A stretch of 64,000 nucleotides of DNA from Longimicrobiales bacterium (GCA_035461765.1 DATHUY010000047.1:27586-91585); one strand, 5' to 3'. Shown: positions 8,815 through 19,120, counted from the first letter of the stretch. Numbers and translations: made by a program. Notes: generated by a model not told the origin, from the sequence alone.

Positions 8815-10328
8815 CACGCGGCGATAGCGGCGGCCGGTCGCCACGGCGGTACACTCTCTTCCACCGCCGCGGCCGCTGCTATGGTGAGGTGATCGTTGCC
8901 GCGACGACTCGAGAACTGGACTGCCAGCGGCAGCCCCTTCCCGTCGAAGCCGAACGGAGCAGCAGTGGCGGGAACCCGCAAGGCATTGAATACCGCCGTG
9001 TACAGAAAATCGAACGGGCGAAGGATGGCCGAATTGTGTCGCGGCGCAGGGCGTGGATGCACGGGAGAAACCAGCACGGCGTCTTCGCCCAGGAGCTCCC
9101 GGAAGCGATGCGTCAGCCAGCGGGATTCGCGCAGTGCCCTGCGGAACGCGCGGTCCTTCTTTCGCCCGATGCGCTCGCCTATGCAGAAGAACAGTGCGGG
9201 CCACGAGTAGCGGCCCCTGCCCGCGAGCGCGAGCAGCACTTCCAGCTCGAGAAACATCCCGCGACCACCCGACAGGAGGTCCGCAAAGGCCGGTCCGCCG
9301 ACATTCTGCAGCGCTGCGAACCAGATGTCACCGGCATGTTCCAGGAGCCGCGCCGGCGCTTCACTGACGATCGCACCGCGGGCTTCCAGCACGCGGCCAG
9401 CATCCGCGACGGCCGCGGCAACATCAGGGGCCGCCGATCCGGCGCGCCGGATAACCGGACTCGGAAGCAGCAGGACCCGACGGCCGCGCCAGTCCACGCT
9501 GCGCGGGTCATGAAATGCAAGCGGCTCCGCATTCGGATCGACGCCGTCGCGGCCCGCCATCACCCGCATGAGGGGTGCGATGTCGACGGCTGAGCGCGTC
9601 AACGTGCCAATGCTTACGTATGGTGCCGTCTTCGCCGTGCCGGCGTCAGGGCCCTGCGCATAGACCGGGTAGTGCCCCGTCAGAGGCAGCAGCCCCGACG
9701 TCGGCTTGTGACCATACACGCCGCAGAACCCCGCCGGCATGCGGACCGATCCGCCGATGTCGCTGCCGATGCCGAACACGGAGCCGCCCGCTCCCACCAC
9801 GGCGCCCTCACCGCCGGAGCTGCCGCCGGGCGTATGCTGCACGTTATGCGGGTTGCTCGTCCTGCCATACACGCCGTTGTACGACTCGAACCACATCCCC
9901 CACTCCGGCACATTCGTCACACCGAGCAGGATCGCGCCCGCCTCACGCAGCCGACGGACCACGGTCGCGTCACGCAGCCCCGTACGCCCCACTCTCGCCC
10001 GGCTGCCCAGCGTGTGCGGCATGCCCTCGACCTCTATCAGCTCCTTGACCGTGAACGGGACCCCCAGCAGCGGTCGCGGATGCGACGATGTCTCGTACTC
10101 GCGTTCCGCCGCCTCCGCCTCCTGCCGCGCTGCCGCGAAGCGGTCGGCCACTACACAGTTGAGTAACGGATTCACCGCCCCTACCCGGCTGATGTGCGCC
10201 TCCAGCAGCGCGACCGGCGACAGCTCCCGCCGCCGCATGCGCTCCGTCAGCGAGCACAGTCCGTCCGCAAGCACCTCGCCCTCGGGCGACCCATCCCGCG
10301 AGACGCGCTGGTCCACCGTTTCCGCCAT
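8814..10328 (-). CDS. Amidase signature family enzyme
   Basis: Hydrolase of the amidase signature family, 504 residues, cleaving C-N bonds of amides. The Ser-cisSer-Lys triad is visible: Lys in 'VPFTVKEL', the Gly-Ser-rich loop 'HTPGGSSGG' and the nucleophile serine in 'GSDIGGSVRMPAGFCG', followed by GHKPT. The start has an AGGAAGGA ribosome site just upstream of MAETVDQ; the open frame reaches 366 bases further but that stretch is low-quality and intergenic. Architecture resembles FAAH- and indoleacetamide-hydrolase-like members rather than GatA, since no gatB or gatC is nearby. Substrate is unknown. Confidence 0.9.
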   Translation of the reverse strand: MAETVDQRVSRDGSPEGEVLADGLCSLTERMRRRELSPVALLEAHISRVGAVNPLLNCVVADRFAAARQEAEAAEREYETSSHPRPLLGVPFTVKELIEVEGMPHTLGSRARVGRTGLRDATVVRRLREAGAILLGVTNVPEWGMWFESYNGVYGRTSNPHNVQHTPGGSSGGEGAVVGAGGSVFGIGSDIGGSVRMPAGFCGVYGHKPTSGLLPLTGHYPVYAQGPDAGTAKTAPYVSIGTLTRSAVDIAPLMRVMAGRDGVDPNAEPLAFHDPRSVDWRGRRVLLLPSPVIRRAGSAAPDVAAAVADAGRVLEARGAIVSEAPARLLEHAGDIWFAALQNVGGPAFADLLSGGRGMFLELEVLLALAGRGRYSWPALFFCIGERIGRKKDRAFRRALRESRWLTHRFRELLGEDAVLVSPVHPRPAPRHNSAILRPFDFLYTAVFNALRVPATAAPFGFDGKGLPLAVQFSSRRGNDHLTIAAAAAVEESVPPWRPAAAIAA

Positions 10329-10590
10329 GAATCCTTCCTGCTCCCACAGGGCCAAATATCCTCGTCCCCGAACAACTGGACCCGCACGCGCACAGTGCTC
10401 TCCCGTGCACGAACCGCCACGCCTGACCGCCAGGGGGCGCATCCGGTTGACACCGCGAACGTTGGCGTTGTCCGTCTGAAACGCACCGAAAAATAGCCGG
10501 CCGGGCCGGCGCATGCACGCCTCGACCTGGCGACGATATGAACTGGCCCGCTTGTTGCCATTTCGGAAGGCAACTTTACGGGAGGCAATA

Positions 10591-10737
10591 ATGCTCTGGA
10601 CAATCGTAATTATCCTGTTGGTGCTGTGGCTGCTCGGCTTCCTCAGCGGTTCGGTCGGCGGTCTGATCCACATCCTGCTGGTCATCGCGATCATCGTGGT
10701 TCTGATCCGCGTGATTCAGGGACGCAGACCCGTCTGA
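10591..10737 (+). CDS. Small lmo0937-family membrane protein
   Basis: A 48-residue protein made of two hydrophobic helices (about residues 2-20 and 26-42) joined by 'GSVGGLIH', ending in the basic tail QGRRPV. This is the pattern of the lmo0937 family of tiny membrane proteins, which are often stress-induced in other bacteria and of unknown mechanism. A strong GGGAGG lies six bases before the ATG. The gene stands alone between the amidase gene (divergent) and the M61 peptidase, and it is followed by two hairpins, the second a good intrinsic terminator, so it is probably a monocistronic unit. Confidence 0.85.
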   Translation: MLWTIVIILLVLWLLGFLSGSVGGLIHILLVIAIIVVLIRVIQGRRPV

Positions 10738-10753
10738 CCTGCGTGGTACAGGA

Positions 10754-10770
10754 AGCCACCCGAGGTGGCT
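10754..10770. other. Perfect 7-bp hairpin after the small membrane protein gene
   Basis: AGCCACC and GGTGGCT form a perfect stem around a CGA loop, 17 bases past the stop codon. It precedes the intrinsic terminator and could protect the 3' end of the short transcript. Confidence 0.4.
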
Positions 10771-10786
10771 GACACATGCGGTTGAG

Positions 10787-10820
10787 AGGGGTCCGGCATA
10801 GCGCCGGGCCCCTTTCGTTT
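10787..10820 (+). terminator. Intrinsic terminator of the small membrane protein gene
   Basis: An 11-bp GC-rich stem with one G-U pair (10787-10797 with 10803-10813) encloses a five-base loop and is followed by TTCGTTTT. It lies 50 bases past the stop codon and before the M61 gene, isolating the two transcripts. Confidence 0.75.
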
Positions 10821-10925
10821 TGTGCGTCCCGGTTCCGGTAGCCGCGTCATGTCAGGTTGCGACCGTGCTCTGCATTGCGGCATCTTGGCGCTCTGAGGCG
10901 AGACCCGAATCCGCAAAGAGGGACG

Positions 10926-12902
10926 ATGAAGAACTTGCTGCGTCTGACCGCCACTGCCGTGGCCATCGCTGTCGCGACCGGCTGCGCTTCACGACAGAAC
11001 CCGGAAGCCGCGGGCGCGCGGAATGGTGCGCCGGGCGTGGCCCGGGCGGCCGCGACACCGGGCGAGGCGGCGGTCCCGCGGAGTGGGGCGGTGCCCGCCC
11101 GCACCGGGGTCCAGGGTACGGATACCGTTCGCTACGAAGTCTCGTTTCCGCATGCATCGCGGCACGAGGCGGAGATCAGCGTGGCGTACACCGGCCTGCC
11201 GCCACGGCCGCTCGAGCTGCGCATGAGCAGGTCATCGCCGGGCCGCTATGCGCTTCACGAGTTCGGCAAGAACGTCTACAACGTGCGAGCCGTGGACGGG
11301 GGCGGCCGTGAGCTGGAGGTGACCCGCCCCAATCCCCATCAGTGGGATGTTCACGGTCACGATGGCACTGTACGCGTGTCGTACACGCTGTTCGGCGATC
11401 ACGCGGATGGCACGTATACGGGCATTGATGTCACGCATGCGCACATGAACATGCCGGCGACGTTCATGTGGGCGCGCAACACGGGGGAGCGGCCGATCGC
11501 GATCACCATCCGCGTGCCGGAAGGGTCCGGCTGGAAGGTGGCAACCCAGCTGCGGCAGACAGGTGACAGCGCGCGCTTCGTCGCGCCGCACCTTCAGTAC
11601 TTCCTGGACAGTCCGACCGAGGTGAGCGCCTTCGACTTGCGGGAGTGGGAGTCAGGTGGCCAGCGCATCCGCATCGCGATGCATCACCTGGGCAGGGCGG
11701 CACAGCTGGAAGAATACACGATGCACACACGCCGGATCGTTGCGGAGCAGGCAGCGGTCTTCGGTGAGCTGCCCGAATTCGATTTCGGCGCATACACGTT
11801 CATTGCCGATTACCTGCCGTGGGTGCGCGGCGACGGTATGGAGCATCGCAACTCGACGATTCTGACGAGTACGGCTTCGCTCGAGAGCAACATGATCGGA
11901 CTGCTGGGCACCGTGGCCCACGAGTTTTTTCATGCGTGGAACGTGGAGCGGATCCGGCCGGCGGCACTCGAACCGTTCGACTTCGAGGAAGCGAACATGT
12001 CGGGCGAGCTGTGGTTCGCGGAGGGCTTCACCAGCTATTACGGGCCGCTCTCGCTGCGGCGCGCAGGAGTCTATGATGATGCCCGTTACGCTTCGTCGCT
12101 GACCGGCGCGATCAACACGATCCTGAATGCACCGGGCCGCGATTTCTTCTCGCCCGTGGAGATGAGCATGCAGGCGCCGTTCGTGGATGCGGCGACATCG
12201 GTCGATGCACAGAATCGCGCGAACACGTTCATCTCGTACTACACGTGGGGTGCCGGCCTCGGTCTGGCGCTGGACCTGGCGATCCGCACACGCTTCGACG
12301 GCCTGACTCTGGATGACTTCATGCGCGCGATGTGGCGCAGGCACGGCGTGCATCAGGAGAACCAAACGCCGCTGCGGCCGTACACCATCGATGATCTCCG
12401 CATCACGCTGGGTGAGACCGTCAGTGATACGGCCTTCGCCAACGAGTTCTTCCGGCGTTACATCCACGGCCGTGAAGCGCCTGATTATGCTGCGCTTCTG
12501 GCTCACGCCGGCATCCTCGTGCGGCAGGCTCAGCCACCCCGCGCCTCGATCGGTGCACCGCGTCTGAACGAGCAGGATGGCGTGGTGACGGTTTCGGGTC
12601 CGGTGCTCGTCGGCACCGCACTCTACGACGCAGGCGTGTCGCCGGGCGACCGGATCGTATCGCTCAACGGTCGCGCGATCGATTCGGCGGCTGCCCTCGA
12701 AGCGGTGGTCAATGCAGCGCGCATGGGCGACAGCATCGCGATCACGTTCGAGCAGCGCGGCGTACAGCTCACCCGGACCGTGCGGGTGGGCGAGGACCGG
12801 ACGCTCGAGGTACTTCTGTATGAGGATGCTGGAATGGACGTGACGGCCGCCATGCGCCAGTTCAGAGCTGCATGGCTGTCACCCAAAGCCGCGGGCCGAT
12901 AG
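10926..12902 (+). CDS. M61-family peptidase lipoprotein with PDZ domain
   Basis: Zinc metallopeptidase of the M61 (glycyl aminopeptidase) family, 658 residues, anchored as a lipoprotein: signal sequence with lipobox ATGC and Cys20. A low-complexity Ala/Gly/Pro linker (about 21-65) leads to the beta-rich N-terminal domain. The catalytic gluzincin site is HEFFH (His332, Glu333, His336) with the downstream ligand Glu366 in 'LWFAEGF'. A PDZ domain occupies about 550-640 ('GVSPGDRIVSLNGRAI'). The start is chosen from GAGGG before MKNLLRL and from the signal sequence. It probably trims peptides in the periplasm. A stable hairpin follows the stop. Confidence 0.93.
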   Translation: MKNLLRLTATAVAIAVATGCASRQNPEAAGARNGAPGVARAAATPGEAAVPRSGAVPARTGVQGTDTVRYEVSFPHASRHEAEISVAYTGLPPRPLELRMSRSSPGRYALHEFGKNVYNVRAVDGGGRELEVTRPNPHQWDVHGHDGTVRVSYTLFGDHADGTYTGIDVTHAHMNMPATFMWARNTGERPIAITIRVPEGSGWKVATQLRQTGDSARFVAPHLQYFLDSPTEVSAFDLREWESGGQRIRIAMHHLGRAAQLEEYTMHTRRIVAEQAAVFGELPEFDFGAYTFIADYLPWVRGDGMEHRNSTILTSTASLESNMIGLLGTVAHEFFHAWNVERIRPAALEPFDFEEANMSGELWFAEGFTSYYGPLSLRRAGVYDDARYASSLTGAINTILNAPGRDFFSPVEMSMQAPFVDAATSVDAQNRANTFISYYTWGAGLGLALDLAIRTRFDGLTLDDFMRAMWRRHGVHQENQTPLRPYTIDDLRITLGETVSDTAFANEFFRRYIHGREAPDYAALLAHAGILVRQAQPPRASIGAPRLNEQDGVVTVSGPVLVGTALYDAGVSPGDRIVSLNGRAIDSAAALEAVVNAARMGDSIAITFEQRGVQLTRTVRVGEDRTLEVLLYEDAGMDVTAAMRQFRAAWLSPKAAGR

Positions 12903-12915
12903 ACGCGGATGCGCA

Positions 12916-12943
12916 GAGCGGGGAACCGGCTGGCTCCCCGCTC
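12916..12943. terminator. Hairpin between convergent M61 and lytic transglycosylase genes
   Basis: A 9-bp GC-rich stem (12916-12924 with 12935-12943) with a ten-base loop, 14 bases past the M61 stop. There is no T run, so it may be a weak or Rho-assisted terminator. Confidence 0.4.
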
Positions 12944-13066
12944 CGCGTTCATGCTTCCTGCCCAGCCCCTTGCGCCGCTCCGTCGATCCGCGCCTGGAGT
13001 CGCGATGCCTGCCAGGCGGTATGCGGATGCCACGCCACGGCGGAGCGACGCCTGTTGGGGTCCGGC

Positions 13067-14338
13067 CTAGTCGGCAAGCACTCCCGTGTTCACGAGCTGG
13101 CCGCCGAAGGCACTCGCCACCTGCTGTGACTGCCCGACCGGCACACGGACCGCCATCTCGCGACCAGGCGGTGTCTGCTTCTTCACGAAGTGGGGGTTGA
13201 GGTCGTAAACGATCTCCGCGTCCACCCCTGCGGCAGTCGCCACCTCCGCGAGCTTCGTCCCACCCGGGACAATGACCTCCTCGAACTGCAACGGCTGCTC
13301 GTATTGCAGGTCGTGGAAGCCGTACTTGGCCGGCTCCTTCGCGATGTGGCCCATGGCGAGCATGAGCGGCACGTAATCGCGCGTCTCGCTGGGGAGGCGG
13401 TCCCAGATGTCCCAGTAGCCCTCGTCCGAGCCCTTCTCGGAGCCGGTCGTCTCGCGCATCAGGCGGCCGACACGATTCTCGCCCGTGTTGTACCCTGCGG
13501 CCGAGAGGTACCAGCTGTCGAAGCGCTCGTGCATCTCCTGGAGATACGTGAGTGCCGCACCGGTCGCCTTGATCGGATCGCGCCGCTCATCGACGTAGGT
13601 GGAGACCTCGAGACCGTAGCGTTCGCCGGTCTCCTCGATGAACTGCCACAGGCCGGCCGCGTCCGCCCGCGAGTAGGCGTTCGGGTCGAGGCCGCTCTCG
13701 ATCATCGTCAGATATAGCAGGTCCTCGGGCATGCCGCGCTCGCGCAGCTCGTTCTGAATCAGCGGGCCATACTTCCCGATGCGCTCGAGCCACGTGCGCG
13801 TCTTGTCGTAGTTCTTGCCCATGAGGAATTCCGTGAAGAAGTCGACGCGATCGTGATCGCTGACGTGGAGATCCCACGACACGCCCTTCTTCTCCGCAAC
13901 CTCGGCCGGAGGCAGAAAACCCTCCGCTACTGCGACGCTGACGGGCTTCTCGCCGGCACCGGCGCCACCGCCGCGCGTGCCGGCCAGCAGAGCGAGCGAG
14001 CTCGCAGCCAGCCCGATGGTGAGCGCATTGTCACGGATCAGACCCGTGATGCTGCCGCGCTCACGCGCCTCCTGCGGGTCGAGGTCGCTCGTACCGGCCC
14101 GGCGCTCGACCGGTCGGCCCGATGCCTTCTGCTCGCGCGCCGGCTCCTCCTCGCGCTCCTGCGCCTCCTCGACCGTGCCGGCGGAGTCGAGATCGCGCAC
14201 CTGCTCCTGGTAATCGCGCGTCGCGGCTTCACTGCCGCGGGCGCGCTGTGGCGTGGACTGGTCGTCCGCGTCGCTCGCGCTCTCGCGCGTCCGGTGGTTC
14301 TCAGGCCGTTCGGATGATTGCTTGCGATCCTGCGTCAT
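13067..14338 (-). CDS. Membrane-bound lytic murein transglycosylase (MltD-like)
   Basis: Peptidoglycan lyase of 423 residues. A long, charged, disordered N-terminus (1-110) precedes one membrane helix ('LTIGLAASSLALLAG'), which would leave the N-terminus in the cytoplasm. The SLT domain follows, with the catalytic Glu in 'YLTMIESGLDPNAYSRADAAG' and the family motifs 'GLWQFIEETGERYGL' and 'AAGYNTGENRV'. The C-terminal 60 residues resemble a LysM module ('GGTKLAEVATAAGVDAEIVYDLNP'). GGAGGAG seven bases before MTQDRKQ fixes the start; the longer frame is unsupported. A type II-oriented long cytoplasmic tail is unusual for MltD, which is normally a lipoprotein. Confidence 0.88.
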   Translation of the reverse strand: MTQDRKQSSERPENHRTRESASDADDQSTPQRARGSEAATRDYQEQVRDLDSAGTVEEAQEREEEPAREQKASGRPVERRAGTSDLDPQEARERGSITGLIRDNALTIGLAASSLALLAGTRGGGAGAGEKPVSVAVAEGFLPPAEVAEKKGVSWDLHVSDHDRVDFFTEFLMGKNYDKTRTWLERIGKYGPLIQNELRERGMPEDLLYLTMIESGLDPNAYSRADAAGLWQFIEETGERYGLEVSTYVDERRDPIKATGAALTYLQEMHERFDSWYLSAAGYNTGENRVGRLMRETTGSEKGSDEGYWDIWDRLPSETRDYVPLMLAMGHIAKEPAKYGFHDLQYEQPLQFEEVIVPGGTKLAEVATAAGVDAEIVYDLNPHFVKKQTPPGREMAVRVPVGQSQQVASAFGGQLVNTGVLAD

Positions 14339-14452
14339 GACTCCTCCAACTATGGCGAAATGCTTGAGACGCACAGAGTTGCAAGGGCCGTGCTCGCAGG
14401 TCGAAAATGCCCGTCGGAGGGCCTGCAAGCGCCGCACGCCCCGTCCCGGAGC

Positions 14453-15736
<1,284 letters not shown>

Positions 15737-15821
15737 GATGCACCGCCGGCTGAGGGGATACCAAAAATCTCGGAGTTCGCCGTCGGTCGCAAGTGGTTGC
15801 GCCTGCGGGTAGATTCCGGCC

Positions 15822-16910
15822 ATGCAGCACGCACTCTCGACGGCCGCCATCTCCGCCATACGAGCGGCTCTGCTTGCCTTTTTCGATGAATCGGCCCGCC
15901 CGCTGCCCTGGCGGCAGACACGCGACCCGTACGCGGTGTGGGTCTCCGAGGTGATGTCGCAGCAGACGCGAGTCGAGACCGTCGTTCCCTATTATTACCG
16001 CTGGCTCGATCGTTTTCCCGACATCGCGACGCTCGCGGACGCACCCGTCGACGACGTACTCAAGGTCTGGGAGGGGCTCGGCTATTACTCCCGCGCGCGC
16101 AACCTGCACGCGGCCGCACGCATCGTGCGCGAGCGCCACGACAGCGCCCTGCCGTCGTCCCATGATGCGCTGCGCGCCCTGCCCGGTGTCGGCGAATACA
16201 CCGCCGGCGCCGTGTCGAGCATCGCGTTCGGCGAACGGCGGCCGGCCGTCGACGGCAACGTGCGGCGCGTCCTGGCACGCGTGCTCGACCTGCCTGCCCC
16301 GTCCGCAGCACTGCTGAGGGATGTCGCCGCGACTCTGGTCCCCGACGACCGGCCGGGCGACTTCAATCAGGCGCTGATGGAGCTCGGTGCCACCATCTGC
16401 ACGCCGCGCTCCCCACGGTGCGGCCGCTGCCCGATCGCGGCGCGGTGCACAGCGCGCGCGGCGGGAACAGCAGAGGAAAGGCCGGCGCGCAGGACGAAGA
16501 AGCGCATCCCTGTGATTGACATCGCGACTGCCGTGCTGCGGGATCCCGCGGGGCGGCTGATGATCGTGCGACGACCCGAAGATGGCCTGCTCGGTGGTCT
16601 GTGGTGTTTCCCCGGCACAGAGATGCACCCTGGCGACGATCCCCAGGCCGTCGCGTCGGCCGTCGCGGATGTGTACGTCACGGGCCGCGGCGAGCCCACG
16701 CCGCTCGGTACCGTCGAGCACGTGTTCAGCCACCGCCGCGAGCGATACCACTGCTTCGTCATCGAGGCAGTCGCCGCCGGCGCGGTCGATGGTGGCGAGT
16801 GGATTGACGACGCAGACCCGCGGCATGCGCTGCCGCGCGCACAGCAGCGGATCAGGACATTGGCACTGGCTGACGGTGACGCACGGCGAACGCCGCCGTC
16901 AGCTGCGTGA
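15822..16910 (+). CDS. mutY: A/G-specific adenine DNA glycosylase MutY
   Basis: Removes adenine mispaired with 8-oxoguanine in base excision repair. The 362-residue protein has the helix-hairpin-helix glycosylase domain with catalytic Glu43 ('WVSEVMSQQT'), HhH 'LPGVGEYTAGA' and catalytic Asp144 ('VDGNVRRV'). The 4Fe-4S cluster ligands are Cys193, Cys200, Cys203 and Cys209 in the usual C-x6-C-x2-C-x5-C spacing. A Nudix-like C-terminal domain ('GLLGGLWCFPG') recognises 8-oxoG. Length is normal for the family. It is divergent from the VWA gene by 85 bp and converges on the ku operon, so DNA-repair genes are clustered here. Confidence 0.96.
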   Translation: MQHALSTAAISAIRAALLAFFDESARPLPWRQTRDPYAVWVSEVMSQQTRVETVVPYYYRWLDRFPDIATLADAPVDDVLKVWEGLGYYSRARNLHAAARIVRERHDSALPSSHDALRALPGVGEYTAGAVSSIAFGERRPAVDGNVRRVLARVLDLPAPSAALLRDVAATLVPDDRPGDFNQALMELGATICTPRSPRCGRCPIAARCTARAAGTAEERPARRTKKRIPVIDIATAVLRDPAGRLMIVRRPEDGLLGGLWCFPGTEMHPGDDPQAVASAVADVYVTGRGEPTPLGTVEHVFSHRRERYHCFVIEAVAAGAVDGGEWIDDADPRHALPRAQQRIRTLALADGDARRTPPSAA

Positions 16911-16966
16911 CGCACACCGCGCTACCGACCGTGCGCTCGCGACGCCACCGTGCGCCGACCCGGCGG

Positions 16967-18139
16967 CTACGCGGATTTGCGCGTCTTCTTCGCGGCTGAT
17001 GACTTCCTCGCTGACGAGTTCCGGCCACCCGACTTCTTCGCGGAAGACTTCGTGCCGCCTGATTTCTTCGCCGACGACTTCCTGGCACCCGCCTTCTTCC
17101 CGGACGACTTCTTCGTGCCCGACTTCCTGGCGCCAGACTTCCTGGAACCAGAATTCCCGGCGGCCGATTTCCCGTCACCCGATTTCTTGGCGGACGATTT
17201 CCTGGCGGCTGACTTCCCGGAGGATGACTTCTTCGCGGACGACTTCTTCGAACCGTCGGACCTCTTCGTCCCCGCAGATTTCTTCGATGTCGACGATCCG
17301 CTGCCACCGCCGCTACCGCCCGTCGCGCGCTTTGCGGGCGCCTGTCCCTGCAGGCTGCGCTTGAGCACTTCCATCAGGTCGATGACACCCTCGGCCGGCT
17401 CCGCCGGCACATCCGGCGCCTCCACCACGTCCTCGCCGGCCTTCTCCTTCTTCGCGACCAGCTTCAACAGCTGCGCGGACGAGTGATCCGTTAACTCATC
17501 CTCGTCCAGGTCCTTTTCGACAAGCTTCGCGATGGCCTTCTCGAACTTCGTCACCACCGTCGACTTCGGCTTCTCCGGCTCGGGCAGCCCGACATCCTCC
17601 GCGGATCGCACCTCGTCGGCGAAGCGCAACGTTTCCGCGCGCATGATGCCGTTCTCCGCCAGGATCGCGATCAGGTACTCCTTGCCGCGCATCACGAACG
17701 TGGCGATGCCAGCACGGCCCGTCTGCTCCATCGTTTCGGCCAGCAGACGGTAGGCCTTCGTCGAGTTGCCGCCCGGCGTCAGATAGTACGCGCGCTCGAA
17801 GTAGATGGGATCGATATCGGCTGCACTCACGAACCGGCGCAGATCGATGTCGCGGGTCTTCTCGGGCGCCAGCCGGTCAAGCTCATCGTCCGTCACGACG
17901 ACGTACTGGTCCTTTTCGATCTCATAGCCGCGCACGATCTCGTCCCAGTCCAGCTCACGCTCCTCCTTCGGGCAGAAGTAGCGGCGGGAGAGCGGCGTGC
18001 CGTCCTCGGAGACCATGCGCAGGGATACTCCCACCGACCGGTTCGCAGGGAACAGCTCCACGGGTATGCTGACGAGGCCGAACGTGATGGTCCCCGACCA
18101 GAACGACCGTGCGCGGACCTCCTGCTCGTCGGTGCTCAT
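16967..18139 (-). CDS. ku: Ku protein with long Lys/Ser-rich tail
   Basis: DNA-end-binding homodimer or heterodimer subunit of bacterial non-homologous end joining, 390 residues. The Ku core (1-275) is recognisable from 'SFWSGTITFGLVSIPVELF' at the N-terminus, 'RRFVSAADIDPIYFERAYYL' and 'VMRGKEYLIAI'. After it comes a tail of about 110 residues of near-repeats built from Lys, Ser, Ala and Gly (KKSS, SAKKSG, ARKSG), resembling the basic C-terminal tails that let mycobacterial Ku thread onto DNA, but longer. Its start overlaps the second ku gene by ATGA. No ligD is in the window. The tail is encoded by a 15-30 bp periodic DNA repeat. Confidence 0.95.
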   Translation of the reverse strand: MSTDEQEVRARSFWSGTITFGLVSIPVELFPANRSVGVSLRMVSEDGTPLSRRYFCPKEERELDWDEIVRGYEIEKDQYVVVTDDELDRLAPEKTRDIDLRRFVSAADIDPIYFERAYYLTPGGNSTKAYRLLAETMEQTGRAGIATFVMRGKEYLIAILAENGIMRAETLRFADEVRSAEDVGLPEPEKPKSTVVTKFEKAIAKLVEKDLDEDELTDHSSAQLLKLVAKKEKAGEDVVEAPDVPAEPAEGVIDLMEVLKRSLQGQAPAKRATGGSGGGSGSSTSKKSAGTKRSDGSKKSSAKKSSSGKSAARKSSAKKSGDGKSAAGNSGSRKSGARKSGTKKSSGKKAGARKSSAKKSGGTKSSAKKSGGRNSSARKSSAAKKTRKSA

Positions 18140-18924
18140 GCGCTGGCCTTCTTCTTCGTCGCTTTCAGGCTCTGCTCGAGCATGGCGGCCAGCGACTCGT
18201 CGGCCGCCTTCTTCTTCGGTGCCTTCGGGAACTTCAGGACCTTCCCCTCCGCCTTTGCCTCCACCAGCTCGAGCACACGTTCACGGTACTCGTCATGGTA
18301 CGCCGCCAGATCCAGATCGCCTTCCAGCGCCTCCACCAGCTGCTTTGCCATCTGGATCTCGCGCTTGTCGAGCGCACGTCCGCCCGGCGCCTTCAGCACC
18401 GATGCCGGCACGACCTCGCCCGCATGGCGCAGCGTCATCAGCATCAGGTGGTCATTCTCCAGTCGCAGAGCCCCGACGTATTCCTTCTTTCGCATCACCC
18501 AGCGCGCCACGCCCTCCTTCTTCTGCTTCCGCAGCGCTTCCGCCAGTGCGAAATATTCCGACGCACTGTCGTCCGGGCCGAGGAAGTAGGGACGGTCGTA
18601 CCACTGATGCGTAATGACCTCGGGATCGACGAAGCGCGTGATCTCGATGTCGCGCGAGCCCTCCGGCTCCAGCTCCGCAAGCTCGTCCTCATCGAGCATC
18701 ACCAGCACACCGTCATCGGTCGGGAACGCGCGCCTCACATTCTCGTACTCGACGACCTTGCCGGTCTCGGGGTTGACCATCTGCTGTCTGACCGGCTCCA
18801 GATCCTTCTCGTGGAGCAGCCGGAAGTGCACGCCGCCGGTGCTCTTTATGGCGGAATACAGCTTGACGGGGACGTCCACGTCGCCGAAGCGGATCCTGCC
18901 TTTCCACATTGCGCGTGCGGCCAT
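18136..18924 (-). CDS. ku: Second Ku protein
   Basis: A 262-residue Ku paralogue with the complete core: 'MWKGRIRFGDVDVPVKLYSA' at the N-terminus, 'TRFVDPEVITHQWYDRPYFL', 'WVMRKKEYVGALRLEN' and 'RALDKREIQMAKQLVEAL'. The tail is short and basic (KATKKKASA). It differs strongly from the Ku encoded just downstream, so the two may form a heterodimer, as reported for some bacteria with several ku genes; that is inference here. Translation is coupled to the downstream ku by a four-base overlap and to the upstream small CxxC gene by a single-base gap. Confidence 0.94.
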   Translation of the reverse strand: MAARAMWKGRIRFGDVDVPVKLYSAIKSTGGVHFRLLHEKDLEPVRQQMVNPETGKVVEYENVRRAFPTDDGVLVMLDEDELAELEPEGSRDIEITRFVDPEVITHQWYDRPYFLGPDDSASEYFALAEALRKQKKEGVARWVMRKKEYVGALRLENDHLMLMTLRHAGEVVPASVLKAPGGRALDKREIQMAKQLVEALEGDLDLAAYHDEYRERVLELVEAKAEGKVLKFPKAPKKKAADESLAAMLEQSLKATKKKASA

Positions 18925-18925
18925 C

Positions 18926-19120
18926 TCAAGTCTCCCGCTCGTTCTCGTGGCAACCAGGGCACCAGGGCTCGTGCGTGACGCGCTCGATCACCACGCAGTG
19001 CACGCACAATCCGCGGTCGCAGGCGACGCAGTGGTGGCCGGTCTCGTAGATATAGAGGTGCGTGCAGGCGTGGCACGTCTCGGTGCCGCCGCTCAGCCAC
19101 CACGGAGGTCGCTTCGCCAT
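18926..19120 (-). CDS. Small four-CxxC zinc-binding protein in the ku operon
   Basis: A 64-residue protein with four CxxC pairs: Cys16/19, 31/34, 39/42 and 54/57, plus several histidines. Two zinc ions could be held, and the order of pairs is like the cross-brace of RING, ZZ or FYVE fingers. I do not know this protein. It ends one base before the start of the second ku gene, so the three genes almost certainly form an operon and its job is probably tied to DNA ends or Ku. No strong ribosome site is seen before the ATG. It could instead be a short-lived regulator or simply a metal-binding structural protein. Confidence 0.75.
   Translation of the reverse strand: MAKRPPWWLSGGTETCHACTHLYIYETGHHCVACDRGLCVHCVVIERVTHEPWCPGCHENERET

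Noticed and set aside
16950..17486. Plus-strand frame with repeating Asp/Phe residues opposite the Ku tail
   Set aside because: The regular D-F-F pattern is just the reverse reading of the Lys/Ser-rich Ku tail repeats.
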